Positions 1 through 7,629 of a stretch of DNA of 64,000 nucleotides are shown here, piece after piece (position 1 is the first letter of the stretch; each line of letters starts with the position of its first letter). The notes beneath the pieces are model-generated. The model had not been told where the DNA came from. It made no database searches and worked only from the letters and a program-made list of their open reading frames with translations. The position numbers and the translations under genes were made by a program. Source of the stretch: Sphingomonas profundi (GTDB lineage: Bacteria; Pseudomonadota; Alphaproteobacteria; Sphingomonadales; Sphingomonadaceae); the NCBI RefSeq assembly GCF_009739515.1, contig NZ_CP046535.1, positions 3,038,001 to 3,102,000 on the forward strand, written 5' to 3'.

Positions 1-363
1 GATCTGGGCGCGGATCTGGCCACGCCGGGCGATGATTTCACCCCGGGCGAGATGACCCTGCGCATCACCGCCGGCCAGGTCGAGCGGCTGGAGCGCGAGA
101 TCGACGCGATGAACGAGGATCTGGCGGCGCTGACCAGCTTCATCCTGCCGGGCGGGCAGCCGGCCGCGGCACACGTCCACCTCGCCCGCGCGATCGTGCG
201 GCGGGCGGAGCGGCAGGCCGTGGCGGCGGCGCAGGCGGTGATGCTGAATCCGCAGGCGCTCGCTTATATCAACCGTCTCTCGGATCACCTGTTCGTGCTG
301 GCGCGCGCGATCAATGCCGGCGCGGGCGGCGACGTGCTCTGGCAGCCGGGCGCGACGCGGTAG
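1..363 (+). CDS. Cob(I)alamin adenosyltransferase, PduO type (C-terminal part)
   Basis: The reading frame is open from the first base of the window, so the gene starts outside it. About 120 residues are visible. They begin with the DLGADLATP segment and continue through an SFILPGG strand-turn and a helix with LARAIVRRAER, features I recognise from PduO-type ATP:corrinoid adenosyltransferases, which transfer the 5'-deoxyadenosyl group from ATP to cob(I)alamin in the cytoplasm. The remainder of the three-helix core ends with a normal TAG stop. The ATG at 52 is internal and is not the true start. The family assignment rests on motifs only. The gene lies just upstream of egtB but is separated from it by a 97-base gap containing a tandem repeat. 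Confidence 0.8.
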   Translation, partial: DLGADLATPGDDFTPGEMTLRITAGQVERLEREIDAMNEDLAALTSFILPGGQPAAAHVHLARAIVRRAERQAVAAAQAVMLNPQALAYINRLSDHLFVLARAINAGAGGDVLWQPGATR

Positions 364-368
364 AGGCT

Positions 369-416
369 GTCGCGGGGCGGATGACGGATACAGTCGCGGG
401 GCGGATGACGGATACA
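369..416. repeat. Perfect 24-bp tandem duplication upstream of egtB
   Basis: Bases 369-392 and 393-416 are identical 24-mers starting GTCGCGGGGCGG and ending GATACA. The array lies between the cobalamin adenosyltransferase stop (363) and the egtB ATG (461). The length is a multiple of three. It could be a simple slippage duplication or a doubled regulatory site; the sequence alone does not decide. Confidence 0.9.
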
Positions 417-460
417 TTCGCCCGGCCGGGTGTTTTTCGGCCGCAGTCAGGGGGCGGGAC

Positions 461-1759
461 ATGACGGGATCCACGGCGCTCACGCCGCGCGGACTGGGCG
501 ACGCCGCCGACAAGCTGGCGCACCTTTTCTCCACCACTAGGGCGCTGACGGTCGATCTGGCCGAGCCCCTGTCGGACGCCGACGCCAGCGCCCAGTCGAT
601 GCCCGATGCGTCGCCCGCCAAATGGCATCTGGCGCACGTTACCTGGTTCTTCGAGACGTTCGTGCTGCGCGATAACGTGCCGGGCTACCGCGCCTATGAC
701 GATCGCTTCGCCTTCCTGTTCAACAGCTATTACGAGGCGGAAGGCGCGCGCCACCCGCGTGACCGTCGCGGCATGCTGACCCGCCCGTCGCTGGCCGAGG
801 TGATCGCCTGGCGGGCGCATGTCGATGCGGCGGTAATGGCGGCGCTGCCCGGTCTGGCCGCGCCGGCGCGCGCGCTGGTGGCGCTAGGCGTGAATCACGA
901 GCAGCAGCATCAGGAGCTGTTCCTCACCGACATACTGCACCTGTTCGCCGAGAATCCGCTGGCGCCGGCCATGTGGGATAGCCCGCGCGACGTGCCGGCG
1001 TCCGTGCCCGGGCCGCTGCGCTGGATCGAGGGCCGCACTGGCATCGGCGAGATCGGCCACGCCGGCGGCGACTTCGCCTTCGATTGCGAGGGGCCGCGCC
1101 ATCGCGTGCTGCTCCACCGCCACGCGCTGGCCGATCGGCCGATCACCAACGCCGAATATTGCGCCTTCATCGCCGACGGCGGCTACGCCGATCCGCGCCA
1201 CTGGCTGGCGGACGGCTGGGCGTGGGTGCAGGCCAACCGCATCGTGGCGCCGCTCTACTGGCGCCCTGACGGCGATGCGTGGTGCGCCTTCGCGCTCGAT
1301 GGCCTGCATCCGCTGCACCCGGCCGCACCGGTCACGCATGTCAGCTACTATGAGGCCGACGCGTTCGCCCGCTGGGCTGGCGCCCGCCTGCCGACCGAGG
1401 CCGAGTGGGAGAGCGCCGCCGCCGGCCACGATCCGCGCGGCGGCAACCAGCTGGACCAGGCCGGCCCGGTGCGTCCACGCGCCGCGCTCAGCGAGGCGGA
1501 CGGCACAGTCGCGGGAACGAGACAGATGTTCGGCGACGTATGGGAGTGGACCGGCAGCGCCTACCTGCCCTATCCCGGCTTCCGCCCCGCCGAGGGCGCG
1601 GTGGGCGAGTATAACGGCAAGTTCATGTCCGGCCAGTTCGTGCTGCGCGGCGGCAGCTGCGCCACCCCGCGCGGCCATGTCCGCGCGTCGTACCGCAACT
1701 TCTTCTATCCGCACCAGCGGTGGCAGTTCACCGGCATCCGCCTGGCAAGGGATCTCTGA
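461..1759 (+). CDS. egtB: Ergothioneine biosynthesis protein EgtB (sulfoxide synthase)
   Basis: EgtB is the non-haem iron enzyme that joins a thiol donor to trimethylhistidine (hercynine) with oxygen to give a sulfoxide precursor of ergothioneine. The 432-residue product has an N-terminal DinB-like half with WHLAH (His56) and HEQQHQE (His146, His150), matching the three-histidine iron site of the family. A C-terminal formylglycine-generating-enzyme-like half follows, with LPTEAEWE, FGDVWEWT and LRGGSCAT. The frame stays open upstream to 314, but the ATG at 461 is preferred because the family starts close to this point and the upstream frame overlaps the preceding gene and the tandem repeat. 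The stop is two bases before the egtD ATG, so the two are surely co-transcribed. Confidence 0.93.
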   Translation: MTGSTALTPRGLGDAADKLAHLFSTTRALTVDLAEPLSDADASAQSMPDASPAKWHLAHVTWFFETFVLRDNVPGYRAYDDRFAFLFNSYYEAEGARHPRDRRGMLTRPSLAEVIAWRAHVDAAVMAALPGLAAPARALVALGVNHEQQHQELFLTDILHLFAENPLAPAMWDSPRDVPASVPGPLRWIEGRTGIGEIGHAGGDFAFDCEGPRHRVLLHRHALADRPITNAEYCAFIADGGYADPRHWLADGWAWVQANRIVAPLYWRPDGDAWCAFALDGLHPLHPAAPVTHVSYYEADAFARWAGARLPTEAEWESAAAGHDPRGGNQLDQAGPVRPRAALSEADGTVAGTRQMFGDVWEWTGSAYLPYPGFRPAEGAVGEYNGKFMSGQFVLRGGSCATPRGHVRASYRNFFYPHQRWQFTGIRLARDL

Positions 1760-1761
1760 CG

Positions 1762-2739
1762 ATGCTGCTCGATGCGCCCGCGCCCGTTCGTGCCCCTTCG
1801 GTCGATCCCGCCTTCCGCGCAGACGTGCTGGCGGGCCTCGCCGCGCGGCCGCGCGCGGTGCCGGCGCTCTGGTTCTACGATCGCGCCGGATCGGAACTGT
1901 TCGAGAAGATCACCGATCTGCCCGAATATTATCCGACCCGCACCGAAACGGCGCTGCTGGCGGCCCATTGCGGCGAGGTGGCGACCATCGTCGGCCCGGG
2001 CCGCGCCGTGGTGGAGTTCGGCTCCGGATCCTCGACCAAGACGCCGCACCTGCTCGCCGCGATCGAGCCGGCCGCCTATGTGCCGATCGACATTTCGGGC
2101 GAGTTCCTGCAGGCGTCTGCCGCCGCCCTGGCCGCCGATTTCCCGAAGCTGCCGATCGTGCCGGTGGAGGCGGACTTCACCCTGCCGCTCTCTCCGCCCG
2201 TCGGCATCGCCCGCATGCCCAAGCTCGGCTTCTTCCCCGGCTCCACGATCGGCAACATGGTGGCGCGCACCGCCGTCAACCTGCTGCGCGCGATGGTCGA
2301 GACGCTGGGCGAGGGATCGATGCTGCTGATCGGCATGGATCGGGTGAAGTCGCCGGACATGCTGGTGCCCGCCTATGACGACGCGCAGGGCGTGACGGCG
2401 GCGTTCAACCTGAACCTGCTCCACCGCATCAATCGCGAGTTGGACGGCACCGTCCCGATCGACGCCTTCCGCCACCGGGCGATCTGGAACGACGATTACG
2501 CGCGGATCGAGATGCATCTGGAGGCGGTGCGCGATGCGGCCTTCACCGTCGCCGGCCAGCCGTTCGCGATATCGGCCGGTGAGACGATCCACACCGAGAA
2601 CAGCCACAAATACGGGCCGCGCGACGCCCGCCTGCTGCTGCGCGCGGGCGCCTGGACGCCGATCCGCGAGTGGACCGACGCCGAGGGCAAGTTCGCGCTG
2701 ATCCTGGCCGAGGCGCGGCCGGCCGGCACCGCGCCGTGA
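1762..2739 (+). CDS. egtD: L-histidine N-alpha-methyltransferase EgtD
   Basis: EgtD trimethylates histidine with three SAM to make hercynine, the substrate of EgtB. The 325-residue protein carries the SAM-binding segment VEFGSGSSTKT (about residues 85-95), FFPGSTIGN near the middle and YGPRDARLLLRAG near the C-terminus, all typical of the EgtD/DUF2260 family. Start ATG 1762 follows the egtB stop by two bases. Neither egtA (gamma-glutamylcysteine ligase-like) nor egtC is adjacent, so this is the compact egtB-egtD arrangement seen in several proteobacteria. The thiol donor used cannot be read from the sequence. Confidence 0.93.
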   Translation: MLLDAPAPVRAPSVDPAFRADVLAGLAARPRAVPALWFYDRAGSELFEKITDLPEYYPTRTETALLAAHCGEVATIVGPGRAVVEFGSGSSTKTPHLLAAIEPAAYVPIDISGEFLQASAAALAADFPKLPIVPVEADFTLPLSPPVGIARMPKLGFFPGSTIGNMVARTAVNLLRAMVETLGEGSMLLIGMDRVKSPDMLVPAYDDAQGVTAAFNLNLLHRINRELDGTVPIDAFRHRAIWNDDYARIEMHLEAVRDAAFTVAGQPFAISAGETIHTENSHKYGPRDARLLLRAGAWTPIREWTDAEGKFALILAEARPAGTAP

Positions 2740-2792
2740 GATACGTGGTTTCGCCTGCCGCCGAATCGCTCTAGGGCGCCTTCCTGCCAACC

Positions 2793-2900
2793 CCGCTCAT
2801 CCTGAGGAGCCATTGAGCGTGTCGAAATGGTGTCTCGAAGGATCGGCCGGTCCTTAGAGACGCGCCTTCGCCGGGCTCAGTCGCTCCTCAGGATGAGCGG
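2793..2900. repeat. REP-like long inverted repeat between egtD and argB
   Basis: An 18-bp perfect inverted repeat: arm CCGCTCATCCTGAGGAGC at 2793-2810 and its complement at 2883-2900. The interior carries GTGTCTCGAAGGATC. The same arms and a similar interior occur at 49749-49858. The element ends 15 bases before the argB start and could form a large hairpin in the leader. Confidence 0.85.
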
Positions 2901-2915
2901 ATCGAGGGAGACCCC

Positions 2916-3818
2916 ATGCCCGATTACGCCCCCGATCCCGCCCTGCTCGCCAAGGCCGAGACGCTGGTCGAGGCGCTGCCCTACATGCAGCGCTATGCCG
3001 GCGAGACGTTCGTCGTGAAATATGGCGGCCACGCGATGGGCGATCCGGAGGCGGCGCGCGACTTCGCCGAGGATGTCGTGCTGATGAAGGCCGTGGGCAT
3101 CAACCCGGTGGTCGTCCACGGCGGCGGGCCGCAGATCGGCGCCATGCTGAAGACGCTGGGCGTGGAAACGCGCTTCGTCGACGGCCTGCGCGTGACCGAT
3201 GCCGAGACGGCGAAGATCGCCGAGATGGTGCTCAGCGGCGCGATCAACAAGGAGATCGTCTCGTGGATCGGCCGCGCCGGCGGCCGCGCGGTGGGCATCT
3301 CCGGCAAGGACGGCCGGCTCGTCACCGCCGAGAAGGTGCGCCGCACCACCCGCGACCCGGACAGCAATATCGAGCGGGAGGTGGACCTCGGCTTCGTCGG
3401 CACGCCGGCGGACGTGGACACCCGCGTGCTGGACACGATCTCGCGCGCCGGCATGATCCCGGTGGTGGCGCCGATCGGCGTGGGCGAGGATGGCGAGACC
3501 TACAACATAAACGCCGACACCATGGCCGGCGCCGTCGCCATCGCCACCGGCGCCGCCCGCCTGTTCCTGCTGACCGACGTGGCCGGCGTGCTCGACAAGC
3601 GCAAGGAACTGCTGTCCGATCTCACGCCCCGGGCGATCGCGGCCCTGCGGGCGGACGGCACGATCACCGGCGGCATGATCCCCAAGCTGGAGACCTGCGT
3701 CGACGCGGTGCAGGGCGGCGTCGACGCGGCCGTGGTGCTGGACGGGCGGGTGCCGCACGCGATGCTGCTGGAGATCTTCACCCGCCGCGGCGCCGGCACG
3801 CTGGTGCGGGCCGACTGA
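2916..3818 (+). CDS. argB: Acetylglutamate kinase
   Basis: ArgB phosphorylates N-acetylglutamate with ATP, the second step of arginine synthesis, in the cytoplasm. The 300-residue protein has the amino-acid-kinase motifs VVKYGGHAM (phosphate-binding Lys and Gly pair, about residues 31-39), [10 protein letters not shown] (about 67-76), an NINADTMAG segment and the C-terminal [10 protein letters not shown]. Its length is usual for the family. The ATG follows AGGGAG with good spacing. It is preceded by a REP-like inverted repeat rather than by another arg gene, so it is probably transcribed on its own. No ArgR-type site was recognised. Confidence 0.95.
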   Translation: MPDYAPDPALLAKAETLVEALPYMQRYAGETFVVKYGGHAMGDPEAARDFAEDVVLMKAVGINPVVVHGGGPQIGAMLKTLGVETRFVDGLRVTDAETAKIAEMVLSGAINKEIVSWIGRAGGRAVGISGKDGRLVTAEKVRRTTRDPDSNIEREVDLGFVGTPADVDTRVLDTISRAGMIPVVAPIGVGEDGETYNINADTMAGAVAIATGAARLFLLTDVAGVLDKRKELLSDLTPRAIAALRADGTITGGMIPKLETCVDAVQGGVDAAVVLDGRVPHAMLLEIFTRRGAGTLVRAD

Positions 3819-3960
3819 GCAGGCGTCCCGCCCCTTCCCGTCACCCCGCATCGGGGTTCGCGCCACCCCGTCCCGCGCTCTCTGTCCGCCCCCCATCGCT
3901 GCGGTTGCCCCGCCCGCGCGGGCTGGCTACACGCGTGGCAGCTCATTGTCGGGAAAATAC

Positions 3961-4254
3961 ATGGTCGCGCTGCTCCAGATCGTCGCCCTGCTGCTCGATG
4001 TCCTGTGGTGGATCATCATCGTGCAGGCGGTGCTGTCCTGGCTGGTCGCGTTCAACGTGATCAACACCAGCAACGATTTCGTCCGATCGCTGCTGGTGGC
4101 GCTGGATCGCATGACGGAGCCGCTCTACCGGCCGATCCGCCGCATCCTGCCCGATTTCGGCGCGCTCGATCTCTCGCCGATGGTGGTGCTGCTGATCATC
4201 ATCATCCTGCGCCGCATCGTCCTGCCGCAGCTGGCCCTTTCGCTGGTCGGCTGA
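3961..4254 (+). CDS. YggT family membrane protein
   Basis: A 97-residue protein with two hydrophobic segments (about residues 1-27 and 72-95) around a short amphipathic loop containing [19 protein letters not shown], the signature of the YggT family (PF02325). YggT proteins are inner-membrane proteins linked in some bacteria to osmotic stress or cell-division functions, but the biochemical role is not firmly known. The start is taken as ATG 3961, preceded by CGGGAAA; a TTG at 3946 in frame is a possible earlier start. The stop is two bases before the folD GTG start, suggesting co-transcription, an arrangement I have seen often in alphaproteobacteria. Confidence 0.88.
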   Translation: MVALLQIVALLLDVLWWIIIVQAVLSWLVAFNVINTSNDFVRSLLVALDRMTEPLYRPIRRILPDFGALDLSPMVVLLIIIILRRIVLPQLALSLVG

Positions 4255-4256
4255 GC

Positions 4257-5144
4257 GTGGCGGCCGCCATCATCGACGGCAAGGCGTTCGCCGCGCGATT
4301 GCGCGCCCGCGTCGCGGCGGCGGTGCCGGCCTTCGCGGACGCGGCGGGGCGCGTGCCGGGCCTCGCCGTCGTGCTGGTGGGTGACGATCCGGCGAGCGCC
4401 GTCTACGTCCGCGCCAAGGCACGGATGACGGCCGAAGCCGGGATGGCCGGCTTCGAGCATCGCCTGCCGGCCGCGACGGACCAGGCCGCGCTGCTCGATC
4501 TGGTGCGACGGCTGAACGCCGATCCGGCGGTGGACGGCATCCTCGTGCAGCTGCCGCTGCCCGGCCATGTCGACGAGGCGGCGGTGATCGCCGCGATCGA
4601 TCCGGCCAAGGACGTGGACGGCTTCACGCCCGAGAATGCCGGCCGCCTCGCCACCGGCCTGCCCGGCTTCGTGCCCTGCACGCCGCTCGGCTGCCTAATG
4701 CTGCTGAAGGACCGGCTGGGCGACCTGGCCGGGCTGGACGCGGTGGTGATCGGCCGCTCGAACATCGTCGGCAAGCCGATGGCGCGGCTGCTGCTGGCCG
4801 AGAGCTGCACCGTTACGGTCGCGCACTCGCGCACGCGCGATCTGCCCGCGGCGATCGGCCGGGCCGACATCGTCGTGGCGGCGGTCGGCCGCCCGGCCAT
4901 GGTGCAGGCGGCGTGGCTGAAGCCCGGCGCCACCGTGATCGACGTCGGCATCAACCGCATCGACGCGGGCGACGGCAGGACGATGCTGGTCGGCGACGTC
5001 GATCCCGCAGCGGCGGACGTGGCCGGCGCGATCACGCCGGTGCCGGGCGGCGTCGGCCCGATGACGATCGCGGTGCTGCTGCGCAATACGCTGGTGGCGG
5101 CACACCGCCGCGCCGGAATTCCGCTCGCCGACGCGACGCTCTGA
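4257..5144 (+). CDS. folD: Bifunctional methylene-THF dehydrogenase / methenyl-THF cyclohydrolase
   Basis: FolD interconverts 5,10-methylene-, 5,10-methenyl- and 10-formyl-tetrahydrofolate using NADP. The 295-residue product has [14 protein letters not shown] (with the YxxxK catalytic Lys, about residues 41-54), [18 protein letters not shown], the NADP-binding [14 protein letters not shown] and the C-terminal [10 protein letters not shown], all diagnostic. The open frame runs upstream through yggT, so the start is placed at GTG 4257, which gives the usual family N-terminus ([10 protein letters not shown]). It overlaps marC by one base (TGATG), so yggT-folD-marC read as one transcription unit. 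Confidence 0.95.
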   Translation: MAAAIIDGKAFAARLRARVAAAVPAFADAAGRVPGLAVVLVGDDPASAVYVRAKARMTAEAGMAGFEHRLPAATDQAALLDLVRRLNADPAVDGILVQLPLPGHVDEAAVIAAIDPAKDVDGFTPENAGRLATGLPGFVPCTPLGCLMLLKDRLGDLAGLDAVVIGRSNIVGKPMARLLLAESCTVTVAHSRTRDLPAAIGRADIVVAAVGRPAMVQAAWLKPGATVIDVGINRIDAGDGRTMLVGDVDPAAADVAGAITPVPGGVGPMTIAVLLRNTLVAAHRRAGIPLADATL

Positions 5145-5797
5145 TGTCGGCCGAACTGGCCGCCCTGTTCCTCTCGGCCTGCGTCACCTTCTTCGTGGTG
5201 ATCGATCCGCCGGGCTGCGCGCCGATCTTCGCCGGCCTCACCCGCGGCTCCTCCTCGCTCCACCGGCGGGCGATGGCGCTGCGCTCGGTCGCGGTGGCGA
5301 GCGGCATCCTCATCACCTTCGCGCTGATCGGGGCGGACCTGCTGCGCGTGCTGGGCATCAGCCTGGCCGCCTTCCGCATCGCCGGCGGCATCATGCTGTT
5401 CCTGATCGCGCTGGAGATGGTGTTCGAGAAGCGCACCCAGCGCCGCGAGGAGCGCGCCGAGACGCTGACCCGCGAGGCGGCCGAGCAGGCGCGCGCGATC
5501 GAGGCGGAGGACATTTCGGTCTTCCCCATGGCGATCCCGATGATCGCCGGGCCGGGATCGATCGCCACCGCCATGCTGCTCACCTCGCGCGCGCACGGCC
5601 TTGTCGAGACCATCGTCGTGCTGGGCGCGATGGCGGCGATCCTGCTGCTGACGCTGCTGGCGCTATTGGCTGCCGGCCCGCTGATGAAGGTGCTCGGCCC
5701 CAAGATCGAGGCGATGATCACCCGCGTGCTGGGCGTGATCCTGGCGGCGCTGGCGGCGCAGTTCGTGATCGACGGCATCAGGGTGAGCTTCAGCTGA
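5144..5797 (+). CDS. MarC family integral membrane protein
   Basis: A 217-residue hydrophobic protein with about six membrane spans and the MarC-family signature DPPGCAPIF in the first third, then a charged cytoplasmic loop (about residues 88-120, rich in Arg and Glu) and FPMAIPMIAGPGSIAT. MarC proteins (PF01914) sit in the inner membrane; despite the name, a role in antibiotic resistance has not held up and the transported substrate is unknown. The ATG overlaps the folD stop. It is followed by a 155-base convergent gap with two partial copies of a GCAGTCGAGGG repeat. Confidence 0.88.
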   Translation: MSAELAALFLSACVTFFVVIDPPGCAPIFAGLTRGSSSLHRRAMALRSVAVASGILITFALIGADLLRVLGISLAAFRIAGGIMLFLIALEMVFEKRTQRREERAETLTREAAEQARAIEAEDISVFPMAIPMIAGPGSIATAMLLTSRAHGLVETIVVLGAMAAILLLTLLALLAAGPLMKVLGPKIEAMITRVLGVILAALAAQFVIDGIRVSFS

Positions 5798-5819
5798 CCC
5801 CGCGCCTCCCTGCCCCGAG

Positions 5820-5856
5820 CGCAGTCGAGGGGCTTTCCCGGGCGCAGTCGAGGGAC
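5820..5856. repeat. Two partial copies of an AGCGCAGTCGAGG intergenic repeat
   Basis: CGAGCGCAGTCGAGGGG and CGGGCGCAGTCGAGGGA occur in direct orientation between convergent marC and the next gene. They match the arms of the inverted repeats at 15026, 35564 and 55548, so this is a degenerate member of the same intergenic family. Confidence 0.6.
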
Positions 5857-5952
5857 CGGGCATAACCGCATCATCGAGAGGCCTTGGCGTGCCGCGCTCT
5901 TGTCCCGACTTCGCCCGTGTCCCGATGTCGCTCCACACAGGGGAGCGGCGCT

Positions 5953-7509
5953 TCAGCCGCCCCTGCGCCGCAGCCCGATGATCTCGATCGGCCCGCTCTT
6001 CCAGCGGCCCACGCGCACCCTGTCCCGCTCCAGCGCGTGCAGCAGCACGTCGCCCTTGTCATAGGCGTTGGCGCCCAGGCGAAGGAGCCAGATCGTCGGC
6101 ACCGCCCCGCCGCTGCGGGCGATCGCCGCCAGCCGCGCCGGCGGCAGCGAGAACACGCCGCGGCTGCCCGTGGGGTTCCACGCGCCGGGGCCGCCGTCCA
6201 GGGTCGGGATCGGCGTGGGGATCGGGCGGGTCGTCACCGCCACGCGGCGATCGCGCACGGCATAGTCGAACGGCAGCGCGCCCTCGTTCGGATAGGCCCA
6301 CACCTGGTCGCCGGGGCGGTAGCGCGCGGCCAGCCAGTCCACCGTGCCGTACCAGTTCTGCATCGGCCCGCCGGCGCGCTCGTTGCGGTCGAGCACCGCC
6401 ATCTGGACTGCCAGCACCGCCAGCGCCGCCAGCATCGCCCAGCGCCAGAGGCCCTTCAGCCCCACCGCCGCCATGGCCAGCAGCAGCAGCGCCGGCATCG
6501 CCACCGGCGTCATCGTCCGCACGATGAACACCGGCGTCACCAGCACCGACAGCAGGATCGAGAGCGCCACCGGCAGGCCGGCGAGCAGCGCCAGCGCCAG
6601 CGCCAGCCGCCAGCCCTCGCGCAGCCGCGCGACCACGAACAGCGCGCCGAGCCCGAGTACGGCCGCCGCCGCCATCGCGATCGTGCCCGGCGCCGCCCAG
6701 AGCAGAGCGAGGCGCCAGAGCATCGCGTCGAAGCTGAACTTCAGCCACGTCGATTTCACCCACATCGGCGCCTGATCGGCGAGGATCAGCAGCGCCGGCA
6801 GCCAGACGAGCGCCACCAGCAGGTGCCCGGCGACGAACAGCATCCAGTCGCGCGGCGGCAGCCCGCGCCGCGCGACCATCGCGAGGAAGGCGAGGCCGAT
6901 CGCGGCGCCGTAGAGTGGGCCGAGATTGTGCAGCCACAGCATCAGCGCGAGGCCGGCGAGATAGAGCGCGAACGCCCCGCGAGCGATCCGCCCGTCGGCC
7001 TCGGCCACGCGGCCCAGCCGCAGCAGCGCCCACAGGATGCCGGAATAGACGAGGATCATCACCGGATAGGGCCGCACCTCGCGCGTCATCTCCACCAGCG
7101 AGGGGGAGAGGGCGGCGAGCAGCAGCAGCGCCAGCGCCAGCGCCAGGCCGGAACCGAAGGCGGCCGGCCAGCGCCGCGCCGCCTCCCGCGCGATCGCCAC
7201 CGACACGGCCAGCGTGGCCGCGCCGCAAACGATGCCGAGCGAGCGGTGGCCGGCCAGCGAATCGCCGAACAGCAGGGTCCACAGCCGCACGAGCGAATAG
7301 TAGAAGGGCGGGTGCGTCTCGTAGCGCGGCACCACGTGCCACAGGAAGTCGAAGCCCTTCGCGGCGGCATAGGCGCTGTACGCCTCGTCCAGCCACAGCG
7401 GCTCGGCGAGCAGGTGCACGGTGCGGAACCAGAGCCCGACCAGGACGATCGCCAGCGCGGCGAGGCCGGCGGCGGCGAGGGTGAGGCGGGGAGACGGGCT
7501 GCGGATCAC
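5953..7509 (-). CDS. GT-C type membrane glycosyltransferase (PMT/ArnT-like, GT39/83 group)
   Basis: A 518-residue polytopic protein with an N-terminal membrane helix followed by a periplasmic loop containing EPLWLDEAYS, the acidic pair expected in GT-C enzymes of the ArnT/PMT group, and ETHPPFYYSLVRLW, also typical of this group. Some ten further hydrophobic segments follow, then a soluble tail of about 130 residues. Such enzymes transfer a sugar from a polyprenyl-phosphate donor to an acceptor on the periplasmic side of the inner membrane. Acceptor and sugar are not readable. The start is GTG 7509 after GAGG. It is divergent from the next GT-C gene, with 120 bases between them. Confidence 0.78.
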   Translation of the reverse strand: MIRSPSPRLTLAAAGLAALAIVLVGLWFRTVHLLAEPLWLDEAYSAYAAAKGFDFLWHVVPRYETHPPFYYSLVRLWTLLFGDSLAGHRSLGIVCGAATLAVSVAIAREAARRWPAAFGSGLALALALLLLAALSPSLVEMTREVRPYPVMILVYSGILWALLRLGRVAEADGRIARGAFALYLAGLALMLWLHNLGPLYGAAIGLAFLAMVARRGLPPRDWMLFVAGHLLVALVWLPALLILADQAPMWVKSTWLKFSFDAMLWRLALLWAAPGTIAMAAAAVLGLGALFVVARLREGWRLALALALLAGLPVALSILLSVLVTPVFIVRTMTPVAMPALLLLAMAAVGLKGLWRWAMLAALAVLAVQMAVLDRNERAGGPMQNWYGTVDWLAARYRPGDQVWAYPNEGALPFDYAVRDRRVAVTTRPIPTPIPTLDGGPGAWNPTGSRGVFSLPPARLAAIARSGGAVPTIWLLRLGANAYDKGDVLLHALERDRVRVGRWKSGPIEIIGLRRRGG

Positions 7510-7530
7510 GATTGGCCTCTACCCCAAATT

Positions 7531-7552
7531 GCCGGGATGCGACTATCCCGGC
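7531..7552. promoter_or_regulatory. Inverted repeat in the divergent GT-C promoter region
   Basis: GCCGGGAT at 7531-7538 and ATCCCGGC at 7545-7552 form a perfect 8-bp inverted repeat with a 6-base spacer. It lies in the only gap between the divergent glycosyltransferase genes, so it could be an operator serving both; no regulator is adjacent. Confidence 0.35.
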
Positions 7553-7629
7553 CGCTGGGTAGCAGCCGAGTGCGAACGAGCCGTTAACCACCCCTTGACC
7601 CGCGCCGTGCGAGGACGCTGCCGAACGGG

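Noticed and set aside
314-460. N-terminal extension of EgtB
   Set aside because: The open frame runs over the end of the previous gene and the 24-bp repeat; family members start near the ATG at 461.
4005-4256. Longer FolD starting inside yggT
   Set aside because: The extra residues are the yggT gene read out of frame; GTG 4257 gives the normal FolD length.
5884-7587. 567-codon frame on the plus strand opposite the GT-C gene
   Set aside because: Antisense shadow with RHRHRQ-type composition and no domain.
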